From contig ONDJ01000012.1 of assembly GCA_900316575.1 (NCBI GenBank), positions 24,531 to 80,329 on the forward strand: a stretch of 55,799 nucleotides of DNA, written 5' to 3'. The position numbers and the translations under genes are program-made. The first letter of the stretch is position 1. Each line of letters opens with the position of its first letter. The stretch is from an uncultured Prevotellaceae bacterium (GTDB taxonomy: Bacteria > Bacteroidota > Bacteroidia > Bacteroidales > Bacteroidaceae). This document shows positions 1 to 8,700 of the stretch, in pieces. The notes under the pieces were generated by a model. The model was not told the origin of the DNA. It made no database searches and saw only the letters and a program-made list of their open reading frames with translations.

Positions 1-690
1 CATATCCTGAGAAAGACGCTCTTCTGGACGCTGGGCTTGTTCTTTGCCAGCAGTGTGCTGTCGGTTGTGGCTTATCGTTTTTTGCCTGTCAGCATCACTC
101 CACTCATGGTTATTCGCTCTATAGAGCAGGTTCAGGCTGGCGAGAAGCCTCGTCTTTACCATGAGTGGCAATCGTTTGAAAACATTTCTCCTCAGCTATC
201 TATTGCTGTTGTGGCGAGCGAGGACCAGAATTTCTTGAAGCACCATGGTTTCGACATTGGTGCGATAGAGCAGGCTATTGAGGAGTCAGAGCATGGACGT
301 AGGCGTCGTGGTGCCAGTACTATTTCTCAGCAGACAGCCAAGAATGTATTTCTCTGGCCGAGCAGCACATGGCTGCGCAAGGGGCTTGAGACTTATTTCA
401 CAGTACTTATTGAGGCGCTGTGGCCTAAGCAGCGTATTCTTGAAGTTTATCTGAACAGCATTGAAATGGGCGATGGCATTTATGGTGCTGAAGCTGTGGC
501 TAAGGAGCATTTTGGTACAAGGGCCCGTAGCCTCACTGAAGGGCAATGTGCGCTGATTGCTGCTTCTTTGCCCAATCCACGAAAATTCAACAGTGCTGCG
601 CCATCTCCTTATATGCTTAAGCGTCAGCGGCAAATCACGCGCGAGATGAGGCATGTGCGTGTATGGATGCGCGAGATGCTTAAGAAGTAG
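1..690 (+). CDS. mtgA: Monofunctional peptidoglycan glycosyltransferase (5' end missing)
   Basis: This GT51 enzyme polymerises lipid II into glycan strands on the outer face of the inner membrane. The frame is open from base 1, so the true start lies outside the window. The TTG at 37 falls inside the membrane anchor and is an unlikely start. One hydrophobic segment (first ~25 visible residues) is followed by the GT51 motifs in order: [13 protein letters not shown] with the catalytic Glu at about visible residue 74, then [12 protein letters not shown], then [15 protein letters not shown]. There is no transpeptidase domain, which separates it from class A PBPs, and the length fits the monofunctional family. 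It converges on the S41 protease gene with only 9 bases between stop codons and no terminator hairpin. Identification is firm; the symbol follows the family. Confidence 0.93.
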   Translation, partial: HILRKTLFWTLGLFFASSVLSVVAYRFLPVSITPLMVIRSIEQVQAGEKPRLYHEWQSFENISPQLSIAVVASEDQNFLKHHGFDIGAIEQAIEESEHGRRRRGASTISQQTAKNVFLWPSSTWLRKGLETYFTVLIEALWPKQRILEVYLNSIEMGDGIYGAEAVAKEHFGTRARSLTEGQCALIAASLPNPRKFNSAAPSPYMLKRQRQITREMRHVRVWMREMLKK

Positions 691-699
691 TGATTGCTA

Positions 700-2403
700 T
701 CAGCGTTCTGGTGCTGTGGTGAGAATGGAACGATAGCTGCGCTCATCTCTGAGGAGGGCGATGGCAGCAGTGAGGTCTTTGTCAGCTCTCAGGGTGTATT
801 CTGCTTCGCCTGCTTCGCCATAGTATGCTCTGACGAGGGCTTGCTCCATGGCTCGCTTGATGGGCAACCTCCATCGCTCTAAGAGTTTGTCGGGGTCGGC
901 TGACAGCTGAAGGATCATGGAATCTATCTGGGCATTGAAGTCTGCGCCATAGCCCTCTTGATGGGCTATCTTGCGTGCTTCTGCTAAGGCGCTGCGTGTT
1001 CTTTCGCCAAACTCAAAGCTACTGGTTACGACATTTCTCTTGAATGAGAGGTAGTCGGCTTCGTCGAGGCTGAATTTTAAGGGGGAGTCTATGGATGGAT
1101 GGTGATTGCAGTAGCTGGCTATGAAGTCGTAGAACACATCGCTCTGCAGGAGTTCTTCTACAATCTGTGGGATGGTGTCTGCTGGTATGCTTACGTCGGG
1201 CATGATTCCTCCTCCATCATAGACTGTGCGCCCTGCTTGTGTGAGGAAGGCTGTAGATTGGTTTTCGGGCAAGGGCATGGGGTCTCCCTCGGGGGTGCGA
1301 TGGGAATAGTCTAATGCCTGTATGCAACGCCCACTGGGTATGTAGAAACGTGCTGAGGTGAGTTTCAGCAAGCCTCCATAGGGCAGGTCGTATGTGCTTT
1401 GCACAAGTCCTTTGCCATAGGTTCTCCTGCCCAGGATTACTGCACGATCATAGTCTTGCAGGGCTCCTGCTGTGATTTCTGCTGCTGAAGCACTGCCCCC
1501 ATCTACCATAATGACTAAGGGCATAAGCTCGTCGATGGGTTCTGAGTCTGTGGTGTGGATTTCATCGGGCCTGAGGCGTCCACGTCCTCGCGTGCGCACT
1601 ACTTCTGTCTCACGAGGTACGAACAGGGCTACGCTTTTTACTGCTGCCATGAGTGTACCTCCTGGATTGTCGCGCAGGTCTATGATGAGCTTCTGTGCTC
1701 CACGCTGTTTGAGGGTTGCTACTGACGAGCGCAATTCTTCTGGGGTGTTCTCATTGAAAACAAGCAGGCGTATGTAGCCTATGCTGTCGCTGAGCATGGC
1801 TGCAAAGGTGACGCTTTTTTGCTCTGTGAGGCTGCGATAGATGGTGTAGATTTTGTTTCTGTTCTGCCCATAGCGCACCACTTCTATCTCTACACTGCTT
1901 CCTGGCTCTCCACGAAGTAGCTGGGAGATACCCATCAAGTATTCTGTCTGCGACTGCTTTTCTCCTTTTTGATAGGCTCTGATTACGTTATGGTCTATGC
2001 TGAGGAGCTGATCGCCGATGTGCAGGCCTGCCCTGGCTGCTCCTCCTGATTTTTCGATAGTGACTATTTGGGCTCGCCCTGTGGCTTCATTGAGTCGCAG
2101 GCCTACACCTATGCCTGCATATTTGCCTGAAACAAACTGATAGAGCTCATCGCGCCGCTGTTCGGGATAATAGATGGTGTAGGGGTCGATCTCGCCCAGC
2201 ATGTGAGCTATAGCGCTTTCTATGCAGGCCTTTGCCTGAAGGGTGTCAACGTAGTGAAGATCCAGCTGGGTATAGACATTGGCAAAGATGTCCAACTGAC
2301 GCGAGAGCTCAAAGTTGTGATCCGACGACTGGGCCACAGATGACAGCAAAGAGCTCAGCATAAAAACTGCCACCATGCATGTTTTTCTTAGCGCGCTGTG
2401 CAT
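700..2403 (-). CDS. S41 family C-terminal processing peptidase with PDZ domain
   Basis: This is an exported serine protease of the Ctp/Tsp type, 567 residues. The ATG at 2403 is preferred over an upstream start at 2463 because it begins directly with a signal peptide (MHSALRKTCMVAVFML...) and leaves 14 bases after the preceding gene instead of overlapping it. Domain order: signal peptide, N-terminal helical part, PDZ (about residues 98-180), then the S41 core with GGSASAAE (catalytic Ser about 304) and TYGKGLVQ (catalytic Lys about 331). A C-terminal extension of about 160 residues is usual for Bacteroidetes members. It probably matures or degrades periplasmic proteins; the substrate cannot be told. 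It is likely co-transcribed with the PfkB-kinase gene. Confidence 0.9.
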   Translation of the reverse strand: MHSALRKTCMVAVFMLSSLLSSVAQSSDHNFELSRQLDIFANVYTQLDLHYVDTLQAKACIESAIAHMLGEIDPYTIYYPEQRRDELYQFVSGKYAGIGVGLRLNEATGRAQIVTIEKSGGAARAGLHIGDQLLSIDHNVIRAYQKGEKQSQTEYLMGISQLLRGEPGSSVEIEVVRYGQNRNKIYTIYRSLTEQKSVTFAAMLSDSIGYIRLLVFNENTPEELRSSVATLKQRGAQKLIIDLRDNPGGTLMAAVKSVALFVPRETEVVRTRGRGRLRPDEIHTTDSEPIDELMPLVIMVDGGSASAAEITAGALQDYDRAVILGRRTYGKGLVQSTYDLPYGGLLKLTSARFYIPSGRCIQALDYSHRTPEGDPMPLPENQSTAFLTQAGRTVYDGGGIMPDVSIPADTIPQIVEELLQSDVFYDFIASYCNHHPSIDSPLKFSLDEADYLSFKRNVVTSSFEFGERTRSALAEARKIAHQEGYGADFNAQIDSMILQLSADPDKLLERWRLPIKRAMEQALVRAYYGEAGEAEYTLRADKDLTAAIALLRDERSYRSILTTAPER

Positions 2404-2417
2404 AGCTATTAAGAGGT

Positions 2418-3401
2418 TTAGAGCTGACTTAATGTGCTGATTTCTTGACGTATGCCCTCCCATGTGGTTTCAGGAAGCGTGGTGCCTACCACTTGGATCA
2501 CCTCTGAGGCCAGCAGTGTGCCAATCTCTGCACAGGCACGTAGGCTATAGTCGTGTGTGAGCCCATAGATGAACCCTGCTGCATAGTAGTCGCCTGCCCC
2601 TGTGGTATCTACTAACTGCACTGAACGTGCTTTTACCACAACGCGCTCTTCGCCCCTTGCCACCAACGTGCCCCGATGCCCTACTTTTACTACAGCTATA
2701 GGGCACTTCTTGGCTAAGACTTCAAGTGCTTTTTCAGGTTGTAGGCCTGTGAAAGCCTCTGCCTCTTCTTCATTGGCAAAAACGATGTCAACCTTTGAGA
2801 GCAAGTGATTGAAAAAACGGCGATCAGCGGCAACAATGTTGTACGAAGCAAGGTCAATGCTTGTAGTCAAGCCAGCTTCAGCAGCCATGTTGAAAGCATG
2901 TTCAATCAAGGTGTGATCTTGCGTGAGATAGCCCTCCACATGAAAGAAATCATAGCCCGCAAACATCCGCTTCTCCAAATGCTCAGCACGCAACCTTGCA
3001 GCCACTCCCAGGTGGGTACCAAACGTGCGCTGCCCATCAGGAGAAATAAACGTCAGAGCCACGCCCGATGTACCACTGCTGCCTACATTCATAAAATCAA
3101 TGCCATGCCTAAGGCTGTTCTCCTTATAAAACTCAGCATTTTCATCATCGCCCACCCTGCCAATAAAGCCCGTAGGCTCACCAAGGTTTGAGAGAGCCAA
3201 AATCGTGTTGCCAGCCGAACCGCCAGTGGCATACTTCAAAGGCCATTCACGCATCAAGTCATAGAGCTCCAAAAAGCGCGGAGTGTCAATCAAGTACATC
3301 GCACCCTTCTCAAAACCAAGCTGTTGCAACACATCATCACTACTGATTTGGGCAAGCACGTCAACCAGAGCATTACCCATCCCAAGAACTTTCTTTGTCA
3401 T
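2418..3401 (-). CDS. PfkB-family carbohydrate kinase, adenosine kinase-like
   Basis: This cytoplasmic sugar or nucleoside kinase has 327 residues. The N-terminal ATGGSAGN glycine pair (about residues 58-65) and the C-terminal DTTGAGDYYAAGF signature with the catalytic Asp at about 271 are both present. The opening MTKKVLGMGNALVD resembles adenosine kinase-like members that phosphorylate adenosine with ATP. The substrate is inferred and could be another nucleoside or sugar. The ATG at 3401 is chosen over 3422 because the family N-terminus starts there. It is the first gene of a two-gene unit with the S41 protease. A -7 box (TAACTTTG, minus strand) lies about 20 bases upstream. Confidence 0.85.
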   Translation of the reverse strand: MTKKVLGMGNALVDVLAQISSDDVLQQLGFEKGAMYLIDTPRFLELYDLMREWPLKYATGGSAGNTILALSNLGEPTGFIGRVGDDENAEFYKENSLRHGIDFMNVGSSGTSGVALTFISPDGQRTFGTHLGVAARLRAEHLEKRMFAGYDFFHVEGYLTQDHTLIEHAFNMAAEAGLTTSIDLASYNIVAADRRFFNHLLSKVDIVFANEEEAEAFTGLQPEKALEVLAKKCPIAVVKVGHRGTLVARGEERVVVKARSVQLVDTTGAGDYYAAGFIYGLTHDYSLRACAEIGTLLASEVIQVVGTTLPETTWEGIRQEISTLSQL

Positions 3402-3419
3402 TTTTTTGAAATTTCGGGG

Positions 3420-3427
3420 CAAAGTTA
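3420..3427 (-). promoter_or_regulatory. -7 promoter box for the PfkB kinase / S41 protease unit
   Basis: On the minus strand this reads TAACTTTG, a match to the Bacteroidetes -7 consensus TAnnTTTG. It sits about 20 bases before the ATG at 3401. No TTTG lies at the expected -33 distance, so only half of the promoter is supported. Confidence 0.5.
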
Positions 3428-3458
3428 TTGCTTAATTCAAAAACACGCTGTACTTTTG
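3428..3458 (+). promoter_or_regulatory. Promoter of the tRNA-Asn pair
   Basis: TTGC near 3428-3431 and TACTTTTG at 3451-3458 are 19 bases apart, matching the Bacteroidetes sigma-70 type pattern. The start of transcription should fall near 3465, about 35 bases before the first tRNA. It is back to back with the minus-strand box at 3420-3427. Confidence 0.65.
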
Positions 3459-3501
3459 CACCGCAATTTTGCTTTTGGAGCAACTTTTTGGTCAAAGATC
3501 A

Positions 3502-3575
3502 GCTTCAGTAGCTCAGTTGGTTAGAGCACCTGACTGTTAATCAGGGGGTCGTTGGTTCAAGCCCATCCTGAAGCG
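3502..3575 (+). tRNA. tRNA-Asn (anticodon GTT), copy 1
   Basis: The acceptor stem GCTTCAG pairs with CTGAAGC at the 3' end, with G as discriminator. The D arm contains AGCTCAGTTGGTTAGAGC. The anticodon stem CCTGA/TCAGG encloses the loop CTGTTAA, giving anticodon GTT for asparagine. The T arm carries GGTTCAAGCCC. CCA is not encoded. A second identical copy follows 53 bases downstream. Confidence 0.96.
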
Positions 3576-3628
3576 CAAAGTTCTCAAAAATCCAAGAGCA
3601 ACACCCAAAGGCAAACTTGCAACCACCT

Positions 3629-3702
3629 GCTTCAGTAGCTCAGTTGGTTAGAGCACCTGACTGTTAATCAGGGGGTCGTTGGTTCAAGCCCATCCTGAAG
3701 CG
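3629..3702 (+). tRNA. tRNA-Asn (anticodon GTT), copy 2
   Basis: It is identical to the copy at 3502-3575 over all 74 bases, with the same GTT anticodon. The sequences between and after the two copies differ, so only the tRNA body is duplicated. The pair is presumably one transcript ending at the hairpin at 3750-3785. tRNA 3' ends are frequent integration sites, and the AT-rich islet downstream may be relevant. Confidence 0.96.
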
Positions 3703-3749
3703 CAAAAAGACACACACATACACACAAACCTAATTGACTAACAGAGGCA

Positions 3750-3785
3750 AGAGGTGAGCATCAGAAATGCCCACCTCTTTTTTTT
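3750..3785 (+). terminator. Intrinsic terminator after the tRNA-Asn pair
   Basis: AGAGGTG-A-GCA pairs with TGC-C-CACCTCT around a short loop and is followed by eight T residues. It ends the tRNA transcript before the convergent HU-like gene. Confidence 0.85.
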
Positions 3786-3807
3786 GTGTTTAATCGTTTA
3801 GCTTTTA

Positions 3808-4218
3808 CTATTCAGTAATAGGCTGCAAATTGATAGCAGAAACATTCTGAATAGGCACCTTAGCAAGCGAAATCTCACGCTTCAGGTAAGGCGAACGACG
3901 AAAATGGACCCTAATGCCCTTGAGCATACTGGGAGAATAATCCTTCTTCTGCTCAGAACCATAGCCATAGAGCGAAGCATGAAACGAACCCAAATCACCA
4001 AGCCGCACACTATGACCAAGAGCCAAATGACGCATAATATGCTGCTGCAAAGAACTCAACACCGAAAGCACATCGTGCCTCGTCACAGTACTCTCTGAGG
4101 ACATCTCCTCAGCCAACTGATCAATCTTAACTACACCCGTGTTGACAGCCGAACCATACCACTTCACAATCGTAGTACCAGGCTTCTTTCGCGGAACCAA
4201 CTTGTAATAAATAGCCAT
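3808..4218 (-). CDS. HU-like DNA-binding protein (HU-HIG type)
   Basis: This 136-residue protein belongs to the Bacteroidetes HU-related family, which starts with a MAIYYKLVPRKKPG-like strand before the HU fold. Visible elements are the N-terminal MAIYYKLVPRKKPG, the helical part (IDQLAEEMSSES, DVLSVLSSLQQHI), the turn LGDLGSFHASLYG, and a basic beta-arm with RVHFRRSPYLKRE. The ATG at 4218 is chosen; the upstream TTG at 4224 has no merit. It should bind DNA with little sequence preference. Genes of this family are scattered over Bacteroidetes chromosomes and often lie in mobile DNA. Here it stands between the tRNA-Asn pair and the RHH islet. Confidence 0.85.
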   Translation of the reverse strand: MAIYYKLVPRKKPGTTIVKWYGSAVNTGVVKIDQLAEEMSSESTVTRHDVLSVLSSLQQHIMRHLALGHSVRLGDLGSFHASLYGYGSEQKKDYSPSMLKGIRVHFRRSPYLKREISLAKVPIQNVSAINLQPITE

Positions 4219-4515
4219 AAGCAAACTTTTTTTTAGAAATGAAACAAAACTTTTTTAAGGAAGAACAAAACAGCCTTCATGGAAAGAATAACACCCTTAG
4301 GAAAAAACACCACTCATAGAATGAACACCACCCTTAGAAAAGAACCATTTCAGGAAAATCTCCACCATGAGCAAGCCTTCACCACATGCAAGCTTCATTG
4401 CGATCCAATCCAGCTCATTGTCCAACTTGAAAACATCTTATATATATATACCGAAAAAGTGTATAACACTTCCAGCACACCCCAAAAAAACTAGCTCCCT
4501 TCTACTTTTCACCAG

Positions 4516-4546
4516 CTCCCTTCTGCTTAAAAATAAGTCCCTACAA
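4516..4546 (+). repeat. Dispersed 31-bp intergenic repeat, copy A
   Basis: The stretch starts CTCCCTTCT and contains TAAGTCC. It matches 39975-40005 at about 24 of 31 positions without gaps. A further partial copy of CTCCCTTCT lies just upstream (about 21 bases earlier), making a short local tandem. Both locations are between genes. The nature of the repeat is unknown. Confidence 0.5.
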
Positions 4547-4672
4547 CTGCAAAGGAACATCCTTTTGTCCATTTTTGCCTTTTTTTTGCAAACCAAACAT
4601 GCTAAACAACACCATAAGTATATACATATAAAATAAAATATTGTGTTTTTGCAAATTTTTTTGTTGGAATGC

Positions 4673-4703
4673 TTGCACAATCCAAATCCTTGTCATACTT
4701 TTG
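4673..4703 (+). promoter_or_regulatory. Promoter of the RHH / 173-residue gene pair
   Basis: TTGC at 4673-4676 and TACTTTTG at 4696-4703 are 19 bases apart, a good match to the Bacteroidetes promoter pattern. Transcription would start near 4710, leaving a leader of about 140 bases before the RHH start codon. Confidence 0.65.
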
Positions 4704-4848
4704 CAGTGCATTTGAGAAGAAAAAGCACCAATATAGAGATTTTAAAGACTAATTTACCCACTTTAACGGGGCGATAGTAAAATATTAAAAAAAATCAAAG
4801 TGTTTGAGTATGTTTTTCCAAATGCAGTATCTTTAAATTTTATTATCT

Positions 4849-5022
4849 ATGTACAATTCAATTAAAAAATCCAACAAATTCGTTGCCTTTAGGGCTACCC
4901 CCCAAATGATTTTGGAGCTTGACCAAGTGTCAAAGCTAACAGGGGAAACAAGATCCACAGTGATCAGGACTGTATTAATGAACTTTTTTAATCGTATTTT
5001 CAGCTATGGAAATGACATTTGA
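4849..5022 (+). CDS. Small ribbon-helix-helix DNA-binding protein
   Basis: This 57-residue protein has the layout of a MetJ/Arc/CopG-type repressor: a beta strand (KFVAFRATP, about residues 10-18), helix A (QMILELDQVSKLTG, 19-32), the turn ETRS, and helix B (STVIRTVLMNFFNRIF, 36-51). Dimers of such proteins bind operator DNA with the paired strands. The ATG at 4849 is the only start that keeps the strand. The stop at 5020-5022 lies 17 bases inside the next gene, so the two are probably translated together. RHH proteins often autoregulate the operon they open, as antitoxins or plasmid copy-control repressors do. That role is inferred; no operator was identified. Confidence 0.8.
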   Translation: MYNSIKKSNKFVAFRATPQMILELDQVSKLTGETRSTVIRTVLMNFFNRIFSYGNDI

Positions 5023-5527
5023 ATTGAAAAGTTCGGTTGCCAAAGAGCAGCCCAGTAAAAAAGCAAGAGAGCTTAATGAAACTTTCAAGAAACTTGTGGA
5101 ACAAGTAACGTCCACAAAAAAGTCTAAGGGAGAGAAAAAGGCCAGCGTAAAAAACTGGACAAAGTATCGCAGGATGTACCACATCCTCGAGAAGTCCATA
5201 GAGAACAAGCGGTTCAGCCGCCAATTCTCTAAGATTTACGACAGATTGGTTGCACAGTTGGTTAACAACGATAAAGACCGTGAAATTCTTCACGATGTTT
5301 ATCTAAAATTAACCACCTCTCGACCCTTCTGGAGTGAGCTAAACCTTTACTCCACAAGCGTAAATCTGTTCTTCAAGCTCAAAAAATCCTATGAGCTTGA
5401 TGACAAAAGTTCTGCCAAGCTCTTTGAGGAGTACTTCCTCGACATGAAAATGCAGAACAAAGACCAAGAGCTCAACATGAACCTCAGCTCCAACATTTGC
5501 TTCTTCATGCTCAAGCATACAAGTTGA
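5006..5527 (+). CDS. Unrecognised 173-residue protein overlapping the RHH gene
   Basis: No family was recognised. The protein is lysine-rich at the N-terminus (about residues 10-50, with KSKGEKKASVKNW) and mostly helical by composition. It contains aromatic-rich stretches such as KYRRMYHILEK and SRPFWSELNLY. There is no signal peptide or obvious membrane segment. The ATG at 5006 overlaps the RHH gene by 17 bases in another frame; an ATG at 5012 is also possible. The overlap and shared promoter suggest that it is the partner of the RHH regulator, as in toxin-antitoxin or plasmid replication pairs. This is inference only, and its size is larger than typical toxins. Base composition is AT-rich compared with neighbouring genes. 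Confidence 0.65.
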   Translation: MEMTFELKSSVAKEQPSKKARELNETFKKLVEQVTSTKKSKGEKKASVKNWTKYRRMYHILEKSIENKRFSRQFSKIYDRLVAQLVNNDKDREILHDVYLKLTTSRPFWSELNLYSTSVNLFFKLKKSYELDDKSSAKLFEEYFLDMKMQNKDQELNMNLSSNICFFMLKHTS

Positions 5528-5576
5528 AAAACTCGTTTCATTTCCCTATTTCCCTTGAAATAGGCTAAAACCACTC

Positions 5577-5626
5577 AAAAAAAGGGCCAATCCACGCCAT
5601 CACAAGCAAGGATTGACCCTTTTTTA
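5577..5626 (+). terminator. Intrinsic terminator after the RHH islet
   Basis: A-rich AAAGGGCCAATCC pairs with GGATTGACCC followed by a run of seven T, with one C-A mismatch. A separate perfect 8-bp hairpin (CCTATTTC/GAAATAGG, 5545-5564) lies just upstream without a T run. Confidence 0.8.
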
Positions 5627-5736
5627 TGCACCAAATACCCAGCATTCCACAGCTATTTTTCAGCACAATAGGCCCAAAACATGCATGATTAATCTTTTTT
5701 AGGCGAAAAATGCAGAAACACATGCGCATATTGCCC

Positions 5737-5744
5737 TATCTTTG
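5737..5744 (+). promoter_or_regulatory. -7 promoter box of the alpha-2-macroglobulin-like gene
   Basis: TATCTTTG matches TAnnTTTG and lies 33 bases before the ATG at 5778. No clear TTTG was found at the -33 position. Confidence 0.5.
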
Positions 5745-5777
5745 CGCTCATAAATTGATTAAAAAAACTGAAGGACT

Positions 5778-8700
5778 ATGAAGAGGTTAGCCATCCTATC
5801 AACATTGTTCGTAATATGCTCGCTGAGCGTATTTTCACAGTCGTATTCCACGCTCTGGAAAGAAGCCCAAAAAGCACAGAGCAACGATCTTCCACGCTCA
5901 GCCCTCGAAATTGTGGCACGCATTCAGCAAAAAGCAGAGCGCGAAGGCAACACCTCGCAGCTCATCAAAGCCCTTTGTTCACGGTTAGTCCTCAACAGCG
6001 ACATTTCAAACGACAGCACAGCCCTGGAGCTTAGCAGAATACGAGCCTATCGCAATGCAGAAACTCGCCCAGTGGAGCGAGCACTGTGGAACATGGCATT
6101 AGCCAAAAGCCTCGACAGATATAGCTGGCGCGACACCATCAGAAGCCATGAAGCAGACCTTTGCTACGAAGAAATGCTCACTAACATAGAAGCCCTCGGC
6201 AAAGCACGCGCAAAGAGCTATCTCCCACTATTCGTTCAAGGGAAACAAAGCGCATATTTCAAGCACGACCTATTGCACGTCTTAGCCCGCATCTACCTCA
6301 TCAATCGCAGAAGTAGCTATAAGAGCGAAGCCAAAAACCTTGCGCTCATCAGCCGTCTCATCAGCTACTATCAAGCCCAAGGCAACCAAGAAGCCACCCT
6401 CCTGCAAACACTCGACAGCTTGGAGCGCACCAGTAGCAAAACCTACAACTTGACCAAGAGCAAAGACTTTGAGCGCCTGCAACAAGTGGCAAAACAATAC
6501 GCCAACTTGAAACTCAACGTGCTCACATATATCAAGATGACAAATTTGGGCTATCGCAATGAGCACAACGACAGCATCTTAACCCTCGTGGCACAAGAAG
6601 GCCTCAAACGCTATGGTAGTACTCCTCAAGCCAATCGCCTGCGCAACTTCCTGCTCAGCATCAATCAGCCAGCACTCTCCATAGGCAGCATCCCACAAGT
6701 GGTATATCCCAATGAAAGTTATTCCACACGCCTTTCGCTCAAAGCCCTCAGCACTTGCCAACTGCGTATCTATCAGCTCACAGGCATCACAGCCTACGAC
6801 TGGGAGGACAGCGACAAGCAATGGAGCAAAGTTGACCGCACACTGGTGAGCTCCTATCCCTTCCAAGTCAATGAACGCCCACCATACGTCACACAAGACA
6901 CCACCATCAACTTCATAGCCCCCAAGGAACCAGGCATTTACGTGCTTCGTCTCTATGATGGCAAGCAAGAACACGACGGCACCGTCTTCTTCTGCACAAG
7001 GCTCAAGCCCATGATGCTAAAATTAGACGACGGCATGAGTCGTGTTTCAGTAGTAGATGCCATCACAGGCACCCCCATCAAGGGCACAGCCATGACGTTG
7101 GAATATCGCAAAGACATCATCACCCATCAGCCCGATGCCCAAGGCAATTACTACATCGATCAACGCGAACAAAGCTCCTACACAGCCTTCATAACCCTCC
7201 CAGGCGACCAAGCCTTGCCAGCCTTCTCCCTCACTAACTATAAAGCATCCAATGAACGCGCCTATCATCGCACACAAACACGCCTATTCACCGATCGTGG
7301 CATCTATCGTCCAGGACAAAAAGTAATAGTAGGCGGCTTTGTCTTCACACAACACGACGACAGCCTGCATATCGAAGCCCACCATCCTGTTTCAGTAACA
7401 CTCTACGACAGCAATCACAAAGAAGTCGCAAGCTTAGAAACACAAACCGATGAACTGGGCAACTTCTCCCTCACATTCCAACTCCCACAAACCCTACTAC
7501 CAGGCACCTTCACCCTCATGTCCAAAGGGCACAGCGAGCAGACAGCCACCACCATCGAAGTACAAGAATACAAACGCCCCACATTTACAATAGAAATCGA
7601 CCCCATCACCCAAGCCTACCAGCCTGGCGACACCCTCATGCTCACAGGCATAGCACAAACCTACAGCGGATTACCCGTTGAAGGAGCCCACGTCAGCTAT
7701 GAAACCAAACGCTATGAATACTTCTACTGGTATCGCAGAGGCAACGAAGAATCCAATCTCCTGCAACACGGCGACACCATCACAGATGCCAACGGACGTT
7801 TCAGCATCCCCATCGTGCTCACCACAGCAGACAACCAAGATTGCCGCACAGCCTTTCAAACAAAAATAAACATCACAGCCCAGCAAGGCGAAACCCAGTC
7901 GGCCAGCCAAACCACCTATGTAGCCCATCGCAAAGCCTACCTCATAGCCGACTGGCCCGAAACAATCTGCTTTGAACACACACCAACCATCACCCCACGC
8001 CTCATCAATGCACAAGGCAACGACATCCAAGCAAAAGGAATCGTCCTCATCACACTGGGAAACAACCAAATCCTTCGCGACAGCATACTCACAAACAAGC
8101 CCTACACCATCACACGCAGCCAACTACCAGCCCCAGGAAAATACAAAGTAGAAACCATCATAGAATATCAAGGCGAAGAATACAAAAGCAGCTCAACCGT
8201 CCGCTTCTTCTCAGAAAACGACACACGGCCCATCGCAGGAGACGATTTCTGGTACAACATACGTGAAAGCGAGCAAGGCGACACAGCCCACGTCATCATA
8301 GGTTCAGCCCTGAAAGATGTAACCATGTACTACGACGTGTATATCCGCAAAGAAATCGTAGAAAGCAAACTCATACACTTCAGCGACTCGCTCCTCCACT
8401 ACACACTCGCTTGGAAACCATCCTACGGCGATGCAGCCAGCATCACCTTTGCCTTCGTCAAAAACAACACACTCCACAGCAAAACCATCAACATCGTCAA
8501 ACCCAAACCCAACAAGCAGCTCAACATCACCTGGGAAACCTTCCGCAGCAAGCTCACACCAGGACAGCAAGAAGAATGGCGAATGCGCGTCACACTACCC
8601 GATGGCACACCAGCACAAGCAGCAGTCATGGCACGCCTCTACGACGCCTCACTCGATGCCCTCAAACCCTACGATTGGCACTATAGCCAAACATTTCCAC

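Larger units (their letters stand above)
4219..4848. other. AT-rich intergenic stretch without a supported gene
   Basis: This 630-base gap holds upstream sequence of the HU-like gene (left), a short repeat at 4495-4546 and the promoter and leader of the RHH gene (right, from 4673). Open frames at 4279-4494, 4367-4636 and 4438-4680 have no family features and low-complexity composition, and are not called. The leader from about 4710 to 4848 is some 140 bases long; no convincing structure was found in it. Confidence 0.6.

Noticed and set aside
2418-2463. Longer start of the S41 protease at 2463
   Set aside because: It would overlap the kinase gene by 46 bases and put 20 polar residues before the signal peptide.
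3502-3702. tRNA-Asn duplication as att sites of an integrated element
   Set aside because: Both copies are complete, only 53 bases apart, and no integrase gene is nearby; simple tandem duplication is enough.
4279-4680. Three short open frames in the AT-rich gap
   Set aside because: Low-complexity composition, mutual overlap on both strands, no start context and no family features.
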